In this document: piece by piece, positions 1 to 6,896 of the stretch
Numbering within the stretch: position 1 is the first letter of the stretch
Layout: every line of letters starts with the position of its first letter
DNA from: Actinospica durhamensis
Lineage (GTDB): Bacteria > Actinomycetota > Actinomycetes > Streptomycetales > Catenulisporaceae
Direction of reading: 5' to 3'
NCBI RefSeq assembly: GCF_018139695.1
Contig: NZ_JAGSOG010000082.1
Span: 1 to 32,280 of the forward strand
Length of the DNA stretch: 32,280 nucleotides
Program-made: the position numbers and the translations under genes
Notes under the pieces: model-generated
What the model saw: only the letters and a program-made list of their open reading frames with translations
Told to the model about the DNA's origin: nothing
Databases searched by the model: none

Positions 1-57
1 ATCAACCTCGGCCTCACCCGCACCAACGGACGCTGGAACCTGCCGACACCAGCATGA
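1..57 (+). CDS. C-terminal end of an unidentified protein (partial)
   Basis: A reading frame enters from the left edge and ends in TGA at 55-57, giving the last 18 residues, which finish NLPTPA. Nothing in them identifies a family. The frame is believable mainly because a strong hairpin (66-94) starts nine bases after the stop, as expected for the end of a transcription unit. The fragment is too short for codon statistics, so it may be a chance frame. Confidence 0.35.
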   Translation: MNLGLTRTNGRWNLPTPA

Positions 58-65
58 ACAGGCCA

Positions 66-94
66 GTGGCGGGCCGGCTACGCCGACCCGCCAC
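66..94 (+). terminator. Hairpin after the left-edge gene
   Basis: Arms GTGGCGGGCCGGC (66-78) and GCCGACCCGCCAC (82-94) pair over 12 of 13 positions around a TAC loop. There is no T-run, which is common for terminators in high-GC actinomycetes. Its position just behind the stop at 57 suggests it ends the upstream transcript. Confidence 0.5.
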
Positions 95-126
95 ATCAGA
101 CCACGAAGATCTTCATCGGACTTCTA

Positions 127-290
127 GGCCGTGTCTTCCACACCATCGCCGGGGCCGCGACGCCTGCCACGCACGCTCGCGGCGTTGCCGGACCGCTTAC
201 AGACGACCGAGTATGCGCACGGCCCGGCGCCTTGCGAGCGCACGCGTCAGACGCCGCGGCCTGGCCCGACGCCGGTTCGAAGACACGGCC
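127..290. mobile_element. MITE-like element with perfect terminal inverted repeats
   Basis: CTAGGCCGTGTCTTC at 124-138 is repeated exactly in inverted orientation as GAAGACACGGCCTAG at 279-293. If the outer TA (125-126 and 291-292) is the duplicated target, the element proper is 164 bp from GGCC to GGCC with 12-bp perfect ends. TA targets are typical of the IS427 group of IS5-family elements and of IS630-type elements, and short elements without a transposase that keep such ends are MITEs. There is no convincing coding frame inside. It sits between the left-edge gene's hairpin and the 3' end of fdhD, 14 bp from the fdhD stop, so it disrupts nothing visible. The alternative, a long-range hairpin unrelated to transposition, is less likely because the repeats are terminal and flanked by TA. 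Confidence 0.6.
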
Positions 291-306
291 TAGGGACGCG
301 TTGCCG

Positions 307-1146
307 TCAGGGCAGCGTGATGCGGTCCGGGCGGGTGTAGACGTTGGCGCGCCGGCCGCGGACGAATCCGGCGAGGGTGACACCTGCGGTCTCGGCCAGT
401 TCCACCGCGAGCGAGGAGGGAGCGGAAACCGCGGCCAGCACCGGGATTCCGGCCGCCGCGGCCTTCTGGACGAGTTCGAAGGAGGCCCGTCCGCTGACCG
501 CGAGCAGCATGCCGCGCAACGGCAGCCTGCCTTCGCGCAGTGCCCAGCCGACGACCTTGTCGACGGCGTTGTGCCGGCCCACGTCCTCGCGGGTGGCCAG
601 CACCGTGCCGTCCGCGGTGAACAGGCCGGCGCCGTGCAGGCCGCCGGTGGAGTCGAACAGCTTCTGCCGCTCGCGCAAGCGGTCCGGCAGCGAGTAGAGC
701 ACCTCCGGGGCGATCGTCACCGGGTCCTCGGCCACCGACCAGCAGGCGTTCGCACGGACGGATTCGATCGAGCTCTTGCCGCATATTCCGCAGGCACTGC
801 TGGTGAAAGTGGTGCGGTGCAGCGACCAGGACGGCTCGGGCGCGTCGGCGGACAGGTCGACCTCGACGATGTTGTACGGGTCGTGTTCGTGCCCGTCCTC
901 GGCCCGACGGTTGTCCGTGCAGTAGCGCATGCGGGCGAGTTGGTCGCGGCCGTTGACCGCGCCCTCGCTCAGCAGGAATCCGGCGACGAGGTCGAAGTCG
1001 TCCCCCGGCGTGCGCATCGTGACCGCGACCTGCCGCCCGCCCACCCTGATCTCCAGGGGTTCCTCGGCGGCCAGACTGTCGCGCGCGCCGACCGCGCCCG
1101 CGCCGTCCAGCCGCAGCACGCTCGTCCGCGCATTCACCTTGGCCAT
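307..1146 (-). CDS. fdhD: Formate dehydrogenase accessory sulfurtransferase FdhD
   Basis: FdhD carries sulfur from a cysteine desulfurase to the bis-MGD molybdenum cofactor of formate dehydrogenase, which is needed for activity. The 279-residue protein has the family hallmarks: the CGIC motif (Cys119 and Cys122, the sulfur-carrying cysteines), an EDVGRHNAVDK block in the C-terminal half and the following SGRASFELVQKA segment. Length matches the usual 260-290. The frame is open 60 codons further upstream, but that stretch is unconserved-looking; I chose ATG 1146 because TAGTCT (1154-1159, minus strand) sits exactly 7 nt before it, giving a leaderless transcript, and MAKVNARTSVLRL fits FdhD N-termini. 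No formate dehydrogenase gene is in the window, so the partner enzyme must be encoded elsewhere. Confidence 0.93.
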   Translation of the reverse strand: MAKVNARTSVLRLDGAGAVGARDSLAAEEPLEIRVGGRQVAVTMRTPGDDFDLVAGFLLSEGAVNGRDQLARMRYCTDNRRAEDGHEHDPYNIVEVDLSADAPEPSWSLHRTTFTSSACGICGKSSIESVRANACWSVAEDPVTIAPEVLYSLPDRLRERQKLFDSTGGLHGAGLFTADGTVLATREDVGRHNAVDKVVGWALREGRLPLRGMLLAVSGRASFELVQKAAAAGIPVLAAVSAPSSLAVELAETAGVTLAGFVRGRRANVYTRPDRITLP

Positions 1147-1282
1147 ACGCTCCAGACTAGGCCCTGTTTCCGCCGACAGCCTGCGGAAAGGGCGTGGCGC
1201 GAGGCAAGAACAGATTGCGGTGCGCGCACCATGGCGCTCGGTCGCGGCCGGTGGAGTGAATGCGGAGCGGACGTCATGCACA

Positions 1283-1317
1283 AGGCCCCCGGCTCCTATC
1301 GGGGGAGCCGGGGGCCT
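1283..1317. terminator. Strong symmetrical hairpin, probable terminator
   Basis: AGGCCCCCGGCTCC (1283-1296) pairs perfectly with GGAGCCGGGGGCCT (1304-1317), a 14-bp stem with a 7-base loop. It lacks a T-run on either side. It lies almost 300 bases behind the cold-shock stop and outside fdhD, so it may end an unannotated minus-strand transcript rather than the cold-shock mRNA. Confidence 0.6.
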
Positions 1318-1369
1318 CGAGCTCAAGCACTGTCGTCCTGGGCACGCCCGTGAGACGGGCGGTAGGGAC
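1283..1369 (-). ncRNA. Candidate small RNA between csp and fdhD
   Basis: On the minus strand a TAAGCT hexamer (1376-1381) would place a start near 1369. The RNA would then contain a compact hairpin with a 7-bp stem (CGCCCGT 1345-1351 with ACGGGCG 1355-1361, 3-base loop) and end in the 14-bp hairpin at 1283-1317. That is the layout of a short terminator-ended regulatory RNA of about 85-90 nt. No good -35 hexamer is visible and no known RNA family is recognised. This is an inference from layout only. Confidence 0.25.
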
Positions 1370-1608
1370 GGCTAGAGCTTAGGTTGTGCTCTTGACGCTT
1401 CGTCACACTGAGCCTTCGCGGGCTGCGGATGTGCCGGTGCGCGCGGCCACTGCGGGCGTTCGGTCAGAGCGTGCTTCGAGGGCTGTTCTCACAGCTGGTT
1501 CTTCGCCCGATCCGACGTCCACCGGCACAGGGCCTGCGGCGCGGGCCATGCCCACAGCCGTCTACCAACGCAGCAGCGGTCGGGCTGCTCGTGGCGGCGT
1601 AGGCGGTT

Positions 1609-1812
1609 TTACAGCGGGCGGACGTGCTCGGCCTGCGGGCCCTTCGGACCCTGGGTCACGGTGAACTCGACTCGCTGGTTCTCCTCCAGGGTGCGGTAAC
1701 CCGAAGAGTCGATCGCCGAGAAGTGCACGAAGACGTCGGCGCCACCGTCGTCCTGGGAGATGAAGCCGTAGCCCTTCTCCGAGTTGAACCACTTGACCGT
1801 ACCGGAAGCCAT
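1609..1812 (-). CDS. Cold-shock domain protein (CspA family)
   Basis: A 67-residue single cold-shock domain protein that binds single-stranded RNA and DNA and acts as an RNA chaperone in the cytoplasm. RNP1 is KGYGFIS (residues 13-19) and RNP2 is VFVHF (27-31); the opening [10 protein letters not shown] is typical of the actinobacterial proteins, as is the full length. The frame is open 15 codons further upstream, but ATG 1812 is the family start and has AAGGAG (1817-1822) four bases in front. The gene stands alone, read toward fdhD, with a long structured leader. Many CspA-type proteins are constitutive and abundant rather than cold-induced; nothing here settles which applies. Confidence 0.97.
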   Translation of the reverse strand: MASGTVKWFNSEKGYGFISQDDGGADVFVHFSAIDSSGYRTLEENQRVEFTVTQGPKGPQAEHVRPL

Positions 1813-1995
1813 TTTTCTCCTTGGTGAAAACAGGGGGACGACGAACGAAACGCACACCGTGTGCGTCTCGGGTTGCCGTTTCGTGACCGTCCCGCCCGCT
1901 GGCTACCGCGGAGGGTGGCGCCGCAAACACAAAGGCCCGCGGCCGTACTCCCGCGGGCATTCAACGAAGCATTCAGGGAACTGCAGCTGCAACCA
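1813..1995 (-). promoter_or_regulatory. Long structured 5' leader of the cold-shock gene
   Basis: On the minus strand a TAGGGT hexamer (2002-2007) would start a leader of about 180 nt. Within it, GCCCGCGG and CCGCGGGC (1935-1942 with 1951-1958) form an 8-bp GC stem, followed in the transcript by CCTTTGTGTTTGC, which looks like a terminator with a U-rich trail. A second hairpin, CGCACA with TGTGCG (1851-1856 and 1860-1865, loop CCG), lies about 40 nt before the start codon. CspA-type genes are known for leaders that fold differently with temperature, but this particular structure is not one I recognise. Confidence 0.45.
1935..1958 (-). terminator. Terminator-like hairpin inside the csp leader
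   Basis: An 8-bp all-GC stem with an 8-base loop. Reading the minus strand, its 3' arm is followed by CCTTTGTGTTTG, the most T-rich run after any hairpin in this window. It could attenuate cold-shock mRNA, or end a transcript arriving from upstream. Confidence 0.4.
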
Positions 1996-2116
1996 AGGGC
2001 AACCCTAGCACGCTCAGGCCCGTTCGCAGGGTCACTCGCACGAGTGATTCCGCCACCGATCCGCGGCGGAGAAAACCTGTGGAAATCAGGGGCGCAGACG
2101 TCCTACGGTCGTTATT

Positions 2117-3958
2117 ATGCCCTCCCCCTTGCCGCCAGGCAGCTCACCCGTCCCCTCGCCACCCAAACCGACCGGACAATTCGCCTCGCTGTGGAGACTT
2201 CGCCGCTACGCCCAGCCCTACCGGGGCAAGCTGGTGGTGATGTTCGCGGTCGCGCTGGCCTCGACCCTGATCGGGGTCGCGGTTCCGCTGCTGACCAGTA
2301 CCGTCATCAACGGTCCGCTGCGCACCGGGGACCGCGACGCGCTGTGGCTGCTCGGCCTCTACGCCCTGCTTTTCGGGCTGGCCGAGGCCGTCTTGATCCT
2401 GACCCGGCGGCTGACCCTGGCCAGCAGCGTGCTCGGGATCGAACGCGATATACGCGACGACCTCTACGAGCATCTGCAGCACCTCGACGTCGGCTTCCAC
2501 GACTCCTGGCAGTCCGGGCAGCTGGTGAGCCGGATGACCAGTGACATCTCCTCGATCCGGCGCTTCTTCGGCTTCGCGCTGATCTTCCTCGTGGTCAACT
2601 CGATCACCTTCGTCTCCGTGGGCGTGCTGCTGATCGCCATCGACCCGCTGCTGGGCGGGATCGTTGTGCTCTTCGGCGTGCCGCTGAGCATCGTCGTCTT
2701 CCGCTACGAGAAGGTCTACCGGCGCAACATCCGCGCCGTGCAGGACCAGCAGGGCGAGGTCGCCACCGACGTCGAGGAGTCCGCCCTCGGCATCCGCGCG
2801 ATCAAGTCCTTCGGGCGGCGCGACCTTTTCTTCAGCCGCTACGACGACAAGGCCGTGCACCTGCGCACGCTCCAGCTGCGCCAGATCCGGACCCTGGCCC
2901 AGATCTGGGCCTGGATCATCGCCCAGCCGCAGACCGTGCTCGCGCTGCTCACCCTCTTCGGGGTGGCCGCGACCGCGTCCGGCAAGCTCAGTCTCGGCAC
3001 GCTCGTCGCCTTCGTCGCGCTCTACCAGATGCTGATCTGGCCGATCGAGTCCTCCGGCTGGCTGCTGGCCGCCTCACAGGAGGCCAACACCGCCGCCGAG
3101 CGCATCTTCGAGGTGCTCGACACACAGCCGACCATCGTCGAGCCGGACGCCGTGCGGCCCTCCACCGGAGCGGGCCGGCTGGAGTTCGAGAACGTCGGCT
3201 TCTCCTACCCGGGCTCGGACGAGCTGCTGCTGACCGGGATCAACCTGGTCATCGAGCCGGGTGAGACGCTCGCCGTGGTCGGCCCGACCGGCTGCGGCAA
3301 GACCACCCTGACCTCACTGGTGCCGCGGCTGTACGACGTGACCGAGGGACGGGTGCTGCTCGACGGGGTGGACGTGCGCGAACTCTCCCTCGCCGACCTG
3401 CGGACCCGGGTGGCCTGCGCGTTCGAGGACCCGACCCTGTTCTCCGCCAGCGTGCGCGAGAACCTGGCGCTCGGCCGCCCCGACGCGGACGAGGAGCAGG
3501 TCGCCGAGGCCCTGCGGGTGGCGCAGGCACAGTACGTGCATGATCTGCCGTGGGGGCTCGACACGCGGGTGGGCGAACAGGGCATGTCGCTCTCCGGCGG
3601 TCAGCGCCAGCGGCTCGCCCTGGCGCGTGCGGTGCTCGGCCGTCCCACCATGCTGGTGCTCGACGATCCGTTGTCCGCGCTCGACATCCACACCGAGGGT
3701 CTGGTCGAGCAGGCGCTGCGCTCGGTGCTGTCCGAGACCACCGGACTGGTCGTGGCGCACCGGCCGTCCACCGTGCTGCTGGCCGACCGCGTCGCGGTGC
3801 TCGGCCCGGCGCCCGGCGGCGGCACCACCGTGGTGGCCGAGGGCACCCACCACGAACTGCTCGAGACCAACGCGGTCTACCGCGATCTGCTCTCGCAGAG
3901 CTCCGAGCTCGCAGAGCTCGCCGACCTGACCGATCTGGCTGAGGAGGCTGTGCGTTGA
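2117..3958 (+). CDS. ABC exporter half-transporter, degenerate ATP site
   Basis: A 613-residue fusion of a six-helix type IV exporter domain (about 25-330) and an ATPase domain (about 345-590). The ATPase has Walker A GPTGCGKTT (389-397), a signature LSGGQ (492-496) and an H-loop in VAHRPST. The Walker B is LVLDDP: the catalytic glutamate is Asp517. The Q-loop glutamine is also replaced, by Glu437 (FEDPTLF). This marks the non-hydrolysing partner of a heterodimeric exporter, as in BmrCD and TM287/288; the next gene supplies the active site. The stop overlaps that gene's TTG start. ATG 2117 follows TACGGT (2104-2109) by 7 nt, so the message is probably leaderless. The substrate cannot be told; mycobacterial Rv1272c/Rv1273c-type pairs are the nearest comparison I can recall. 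Confidence 0.92.
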   Translation: MPSPLPPGSSPVPSPPKPTGQFASLWRLRRYAQPYRGKLVVMFAVALASTLIGVAVPLLTSTVINGPLRTGDRDALWLLGLYALLFGLAEAVLILTRRLTLASSVLGIERDIRDDLYEHLQHLDVGFHDSWQSGQLVSRMTSDISSIRRFFGFALIFLVVNSITFVSVGVLLIAIDPLLGGIVVLFGVPLSIVVFRYEKVYRRNIRAVQDQQGEVATDVEESALGIRAIKSFGRRDLFFSRYDDKAVHLRTLQLRQIRTLAQIWAWIIAQPQTVLALLTLFGVAATASGKLSLGTLVAFVALYQMLIWPIESSGWLLAASQEANTAAERIFEVLDTQPTIVEPDAVRPSTGAGRLEFENVGFSYPGSDELLLTGINLVIEPGETLAVVGPTGCGKTTLTSLVPRLYDVTEGRVLLDGVDVRELSLADLRTRVACAFEDPTLFSASVRENLALGRPDADEEQVAEALRVAQAQYVHDLPWGLDTRVGEQGMSLSGGQRQRLALARAVLGRPTMLVLDDPLSALDIHTEGLVEQALRSVLSETTGLVVAHRPSTVLLADRVAVLGPAPGGGTTVVAEGTHHELLETNAVYRDLLSQSSELAELADLTDLAEEAVR

Positions 3959-5874
3959 CCACCGCCGTCGACACCGAGAATCCCGACGCGGCCGAACAGG
4001 CCGCCGCATCCCCCGTTCCCGCCGCCGAAGACTGGCGCGGGGTCGCCGCCGAGGACACCGAGGAGGTCTCGGCCAAGGGCGGGGTGTTCCTGCGCGCCCG
4101 CTCGCGCCGGCTGCTCGGCGCGCTGATCCGGCCGCACCGCCGGGCCATGCTGTTCGCCACCGTGCTCATCATCGTGGTCACCGGCTTCGAGATGTGCGCG
4201 CCCTACCTGGTGTCCGTGGGCATCGACGACGGCATGCCCGCGGTCAAGCACGGCGACTGGACCCCGATCGTGCTGGCCGCCGCGGGCATCGGCGGCTCCG
4301 CACTGCTCGGCTCGCTGCTGCGGCTGAAGTTCCTCACCCTGGCCGGACGGATCGGCCAGGACATGCTGCTCGCACTGCGCCGGCGGGTGTTCCAGCAGTT
4401 CCAGGCGCTGCCGATCGCGTTCCACGAGAAGTACACCTCCGGCCGCGTCATCTCCCGGCTGACCAACGACCTCGACGCACTCAACGACCTGATCAACTCC
4501 AGCCTGGACGGACTGATCAGTGCTCTGCTGAACATCGTGGTCATCGGCACCCTGCTCGCGGTGATCGACCCGATGCTCTCGGTCATCGTGCTGGTCTGCC
4601 TGCCCGCCCTCGGCGGGCTGCTGGTCTGGTACACCAAGGGTTCCCGGGTCGCCTACCGCCAGCAGCGGGCCGCGGTGGCCGCGTGCATCGTCCAGTTCGT
4701 GGAGACGCTCAACGGCATCAGGGCCGTGCAGTCCTTCCGGCGCGAGGTGCGCAACCGCGACATCTTCAGCAAGCTCAACCAGGACTACGTCGACGCCAAC
4801 GCCAAGAGCATGATGATGTTCGGCTGGTTCATCCCGGGCATCGTCGCGGTGGGCGCCATCGCCACCGCCTCGGTACTGGTCTTCGGCGGCTTCCAGGTGA
4901 TGGACGGCAGCCTCCAGGTCGGCCTGCTGACCGCCTACATCCTCTACATGCGCAAGTTCTTCGACCCGATGCAGGACCTCGCGGTCTTCTACACCTCCTA
5001 CCAGTCGGCCGCGGCGGCGCTGGAGAAGCTCTCCGGCGTGCTCGAGGAGCGGCCCGAGGTGCCGGAGCCGACCGAGCCGCGGGAGCTGCCCGAGCCGGTG
5101 CGCGGGCAGATCACGTTCGAGGGCGTGCGCTTCTCCTACCCGAAGCGGGACAAGGACGAGGCCGAACGGGTCATCCTGCCGGGCCTCGAGCTCGAGATCC
5201 CGGCCGGGCAGACGGTCGCGCTGGTCGGGGCCACCGGTGCCGGCAAGTCCACCCTGGCCCGGCTGATGTGCCGCTTCTACGACCCGATCCAGGGCGCGGT
5301 GCGGCTCGACGGGATCGATCTGCGCGAGCTGCGCGACCGTGACCTGCGCAAGGGCGTGATCATGGTGACCCAGGAGAACTTCCTGTTCAGCGGCTCCGTG
5401 GCGGACAACATCCGGTTCGGCCGGCCCGAGGCCACGGACGAGCAGGTGGAGCAGGCCGCGCGGGCCATCGGCGCGCACGAGTTCATCGCGCGCCTGCCCG
5501 AGGGCTACCAGACCGACGTCAAGAAGCGCGGCGGACGCCTGTCCGCCGGGCAGCGGCAGCTGGTGGCCTTCGCCCGGGCGTTCCTGGCCGATCCGGCGGT
5601 GCTGATCCTGGACGAGGCCACCTCCTCGCTGGACGTGCCGAGCGAGCGGCTGGTGCAGCGGGCGCTGCGCACGATCCTGGCCGACCGCACGGCGCTCATC
5701 ATCGCGCACCGGCTGTCCACCGTGGAGATCGCCGACCGGGTGCTGGTGATGGAGTCCGGCCGGATCGTCGAGGACGGCGAGCCGGAGGCGCTGATCTCGG
5801 CCGAGGTCGCGACCGGCGACGCCCCGTCCCGGTTCGCCGCGCTGCACGAGGCCTGGCGCGAGTCGCTGGTCTGA
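3955..5874 (+). CDS. ABC exporter half-transporter, consensus ATP site
   Basis: The 639-residue partner of the preceding gene. It has a variable N-terminus of about 50 residues, six membrane helices (about 60-345) and an ATPase domain with Walker A GATGAGKST (425-433), Q-loop Gln473, signature LSAGQ (529-533), Walker B LILDEATSSLD with Glu554 intact, and an H-loop in IIAHRLST. In the dimer its Walker motifs pair with the canonical LSGGQ of the first subunit to form the working site, while its slightly deviant LSAGQ faces the degenerate site. The TTG start at 3955 overlaps the upstream stop (TTGA) and is preceded by GAGGAG (3941-3946), so the two subunits are translationally coupled. Substrate unknown (drug, lipid or peptide are all possible). 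Confidence 0.93.
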   Translation: MTTAVDTENPDAAEQAAASPVPAAEDWRGVAAEDTEEVSAKGGVFLRARSRRLLGALIRPHRRAMLFATVLIIVVTGFEMCAPYLVSVGIDDGMPAVKHGDWTPIVLAAAGIGGSALLGSLLRLKFLTLAGRIGQDMLLALRRRVFQQFQALPIAFHEKYTSGRVISRLTNDLDALNDLINSSLDGLISALLNIVVIGTLLAVIDPMLSVIVLVCLPALGGLLVWYTKGSRVAYRQQRAAVAACIVQFVETLNGIRAVQSFRREVRNRDIFSKLNQDYVDANAKSMMMFGWFIPGIVAVGAIATASVLVFGGFQVMDGSLQVGLLTAYILYMRKFFDPMQDLAVFYTSYQSAAAALEKLSGVLEERPEVPEPTEPRELPEPVRGQITFEGVRFSYPKRDKDEAERVILPGLELEIPAGQTVALVGATGAGKSTLARLMCRFYDPIQGAVRLDGIDLRELRDRDLRKGVIMVTQENFLFSGSVADNIRFGRPEATDEQVEQAARAIGAHEFIARLPEGYQTDVKKRGGRLSAGQRQLVAFARAFLADPAVLILDEATSSLDVPSERLVQRALRTILADRTALIIAHRLSTVEIADRVLVMESGRIVEDGEPEALISAEVATGDAPSRFAALHEAWRESLV

Positions 5875-5904
5875 GGACGCGGCGGCGCCGGAGGCATGTG
5901 CAGG

Positions 5905-5945
5905 GAGCCCGTCGGGCCCGGACCGGATCCGGGCCCGGCGGGCTC
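5905..5945 (+). terminator. Strong terminator hairpin behind the ABC exporter operon
   Basis: Arms of 18 bases (5905-5922 and 5928-5945; 5' arm GAGCCCGTCGGGCCCGGA) pair throughout with one U-G wobble around a 5-base loop, followed by TGCCGTTTCC. It begins 30 bases after the exporter stop codon. Confidence 0.75.
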
Positions 5946-6062
5946 TGCCGTTTCCCGTCAGTGCATTGATCCACGCGGTGAGTTCCGGCGAAAGGGCGGC
6001 CCGCGACGCGCCGTCGTGTTGCAGGGCACTCATGTGTGCGGGCTGCCCGCATAGTGCGACAA

Positions 6063-6078
6063 GCCGACATCTGTCGGC
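6063..6078. promoter_or_regulatory. Short palindrome upstream of the response regulator
   Basis: GCCGACA and TGTCGGC flank two bases at 6063-6078, about 110 bp before the predicted transcription start of the response regulator. It could be an operator, for instance for autoregulation, or just a small hairpin. OmpR-type regulators usually bind direct repeats, so autoregulation by the neighbouring protein is not strongly suggested. Confidence 0.25.
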
Positions 6079-6192
6079 CTGAATGAGTCAGAAGGTGGCG
6101 CAGTGCGGGCAACCGGTACCAATGCGGTGGCCAAATGGGCAGGATTCGGGCGGGAGATGTCGGATTGCTTCGCGAAGTCCTACGATCTGCCC

Positions 6193-6864
6193 ATGACCCG
6201 GGTTTTGCTGGCTGAGGACGACACCGCGATCGCCGATCCGCTGGCGCGGGCGTTGCGGCGGGAGGGCTACGAGGTCCAGGTGCGCGGCGACGGCCCGACC
6301 GCCCTGGAGCACGCGATGTCCGGCGCGGTGGACCTGCTCGTGCTCGACCTCGGCCTGCCCGGGATGGACGGGCTCGAGGTGTGCCGCCGGCTGCGCTCGG
6401 AGGGCCTGGGCTTTCCGGTCCTAGTGCTCACGGCGCGCGCGGACGAGGTGGACACGGTCGTCGGGCTCGACGCGGGCGCGGACGACTACGTGACCAAGCC
6501 GTTCCGGCTGGCCGAGCTGCTCGCGCGGGTCCGGGCCCTGCTGCGGCGCGGCGCCCCGGAGACGGCGAGCACGGCCCGCGGCGTACGCATCGACGTCGAG
6601 TCGCACCGCGCCTACCTGGGCGAGGAGGAGCTCAACCTCACCGCCAAGGAGTTCGACCTGCTGCGCGTCCTGGTGCGCGACGCGGGCCGGGTGATCACCC
6701 GGGAACAGCTCATGCGCGAGGTGTGGGACACCACCTGGTGGTCCTCCACGAAGACCCTGGACATGCACATCTCCTGGCTGCGCAAGAAGCTGGGCGACGA
6801 CGCGGGCAACCCGCGGTTCATCTCCACCGTGCGCGGGGTCGGCTTCCGCTTCGAACGCAGCTGA
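6193..6864 (+). CDS. OmpR/PhoB-family response regulator
   Basis: A 223-residue two-domain regulator. The receiver domain has the acidic pair Asp9/Asp10, the phosphorylated Asp52 (in VLDLGLPGMDG), a conserved Thr in VLTARAD and Lys in YVTKPF. The C-terminal half is a winged helix DNA-binding domain (about 128-222) with the usual LTAKEFDLLRVL and the ending STVRGVGFRFE. ATG 6193 begins MTRVLLAEDD exactly as family members do and is 6 nt behind TACGAT (6181-6186), so it is probably leaderless; 30 extra upstream codons are ignored. The histidine kinase follows 32 bases later. From memory, a similar pair lies beside purE/purK and a GtrA gene in Streptomyces, but the signal and regulon are unknown to me. 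Confidence 0.93.
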   Translation: MTRVLLAEDDTAIADPLARALRREGYEVQVRGDGPTALEHAMSGAVDLLVLDLGLPGMDGLEVCRRLRSEGLGFPVLVLTARADEVDTVVGLDAGADDYVTKPFRLAELLARVRALLRRGAPETASTARGVRIDVESHRAYLGEEELNLTAKEFDLLRVLVRDAGRVITREQLMREVWDTTWWSSTKTLDMHISWLRKKLGDDAGNPRFISTVRGVGFRFERS

Positions 6865-6896
6865 GGCCGGGCCGGCGGGGAGGGGCGCGTACAGCC

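Larger units (their letters stand above)
1147..1608. other. Gene-free stretch between the cold-shock gene and fdhD
   Basis: About 460 bases without a believable protein gene on either strand; the short open frames lack start signals and normal composition. It holds the fdhD promoter next to 1146, a very strong hairpin (1283-1317), a second hairpin (1345-1361) and a TAAGCT -10-like hexamer on the minus strand (1376-1381). See the candidate small RNA. From about 1400 to 1608 I see nothing specific. Confidence 0.6.
5875..6192 (+). other. Intergenic region between exporter and two-component operon
   Basis: Holds the exporter terminator (5905-5945), a short palindrome (6063-6078) and the -10 hexamer of the response regulator (6181-6186). 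I see no gene here; an in-frame extension of the regulator back to 6103 is possible but lacks receiver-domain similarity. Confidence 0.6.

Noticed and set aside
271..282. GGTTCGAAG resembling a tRNA T-loop
   Set aside because: No acceptor or anticodon stem can be built around it; it lies at the end of the MITE-like element.
2113..2118. TATTAT overlapping the first ABC gene's ATG as a -10 box
   Set aside because: It would place the transcript start inside the coding region; TACGGT seven bases before ATG fits the pattern of the neighbouring genes better.
6103..6192. N-terminal extension of the response regulator by 30 residues
   Set aside because: Receiver domains begin at MTRVLLAEDD; the TACGAT hexamer inside the extension favours a start at 6193.
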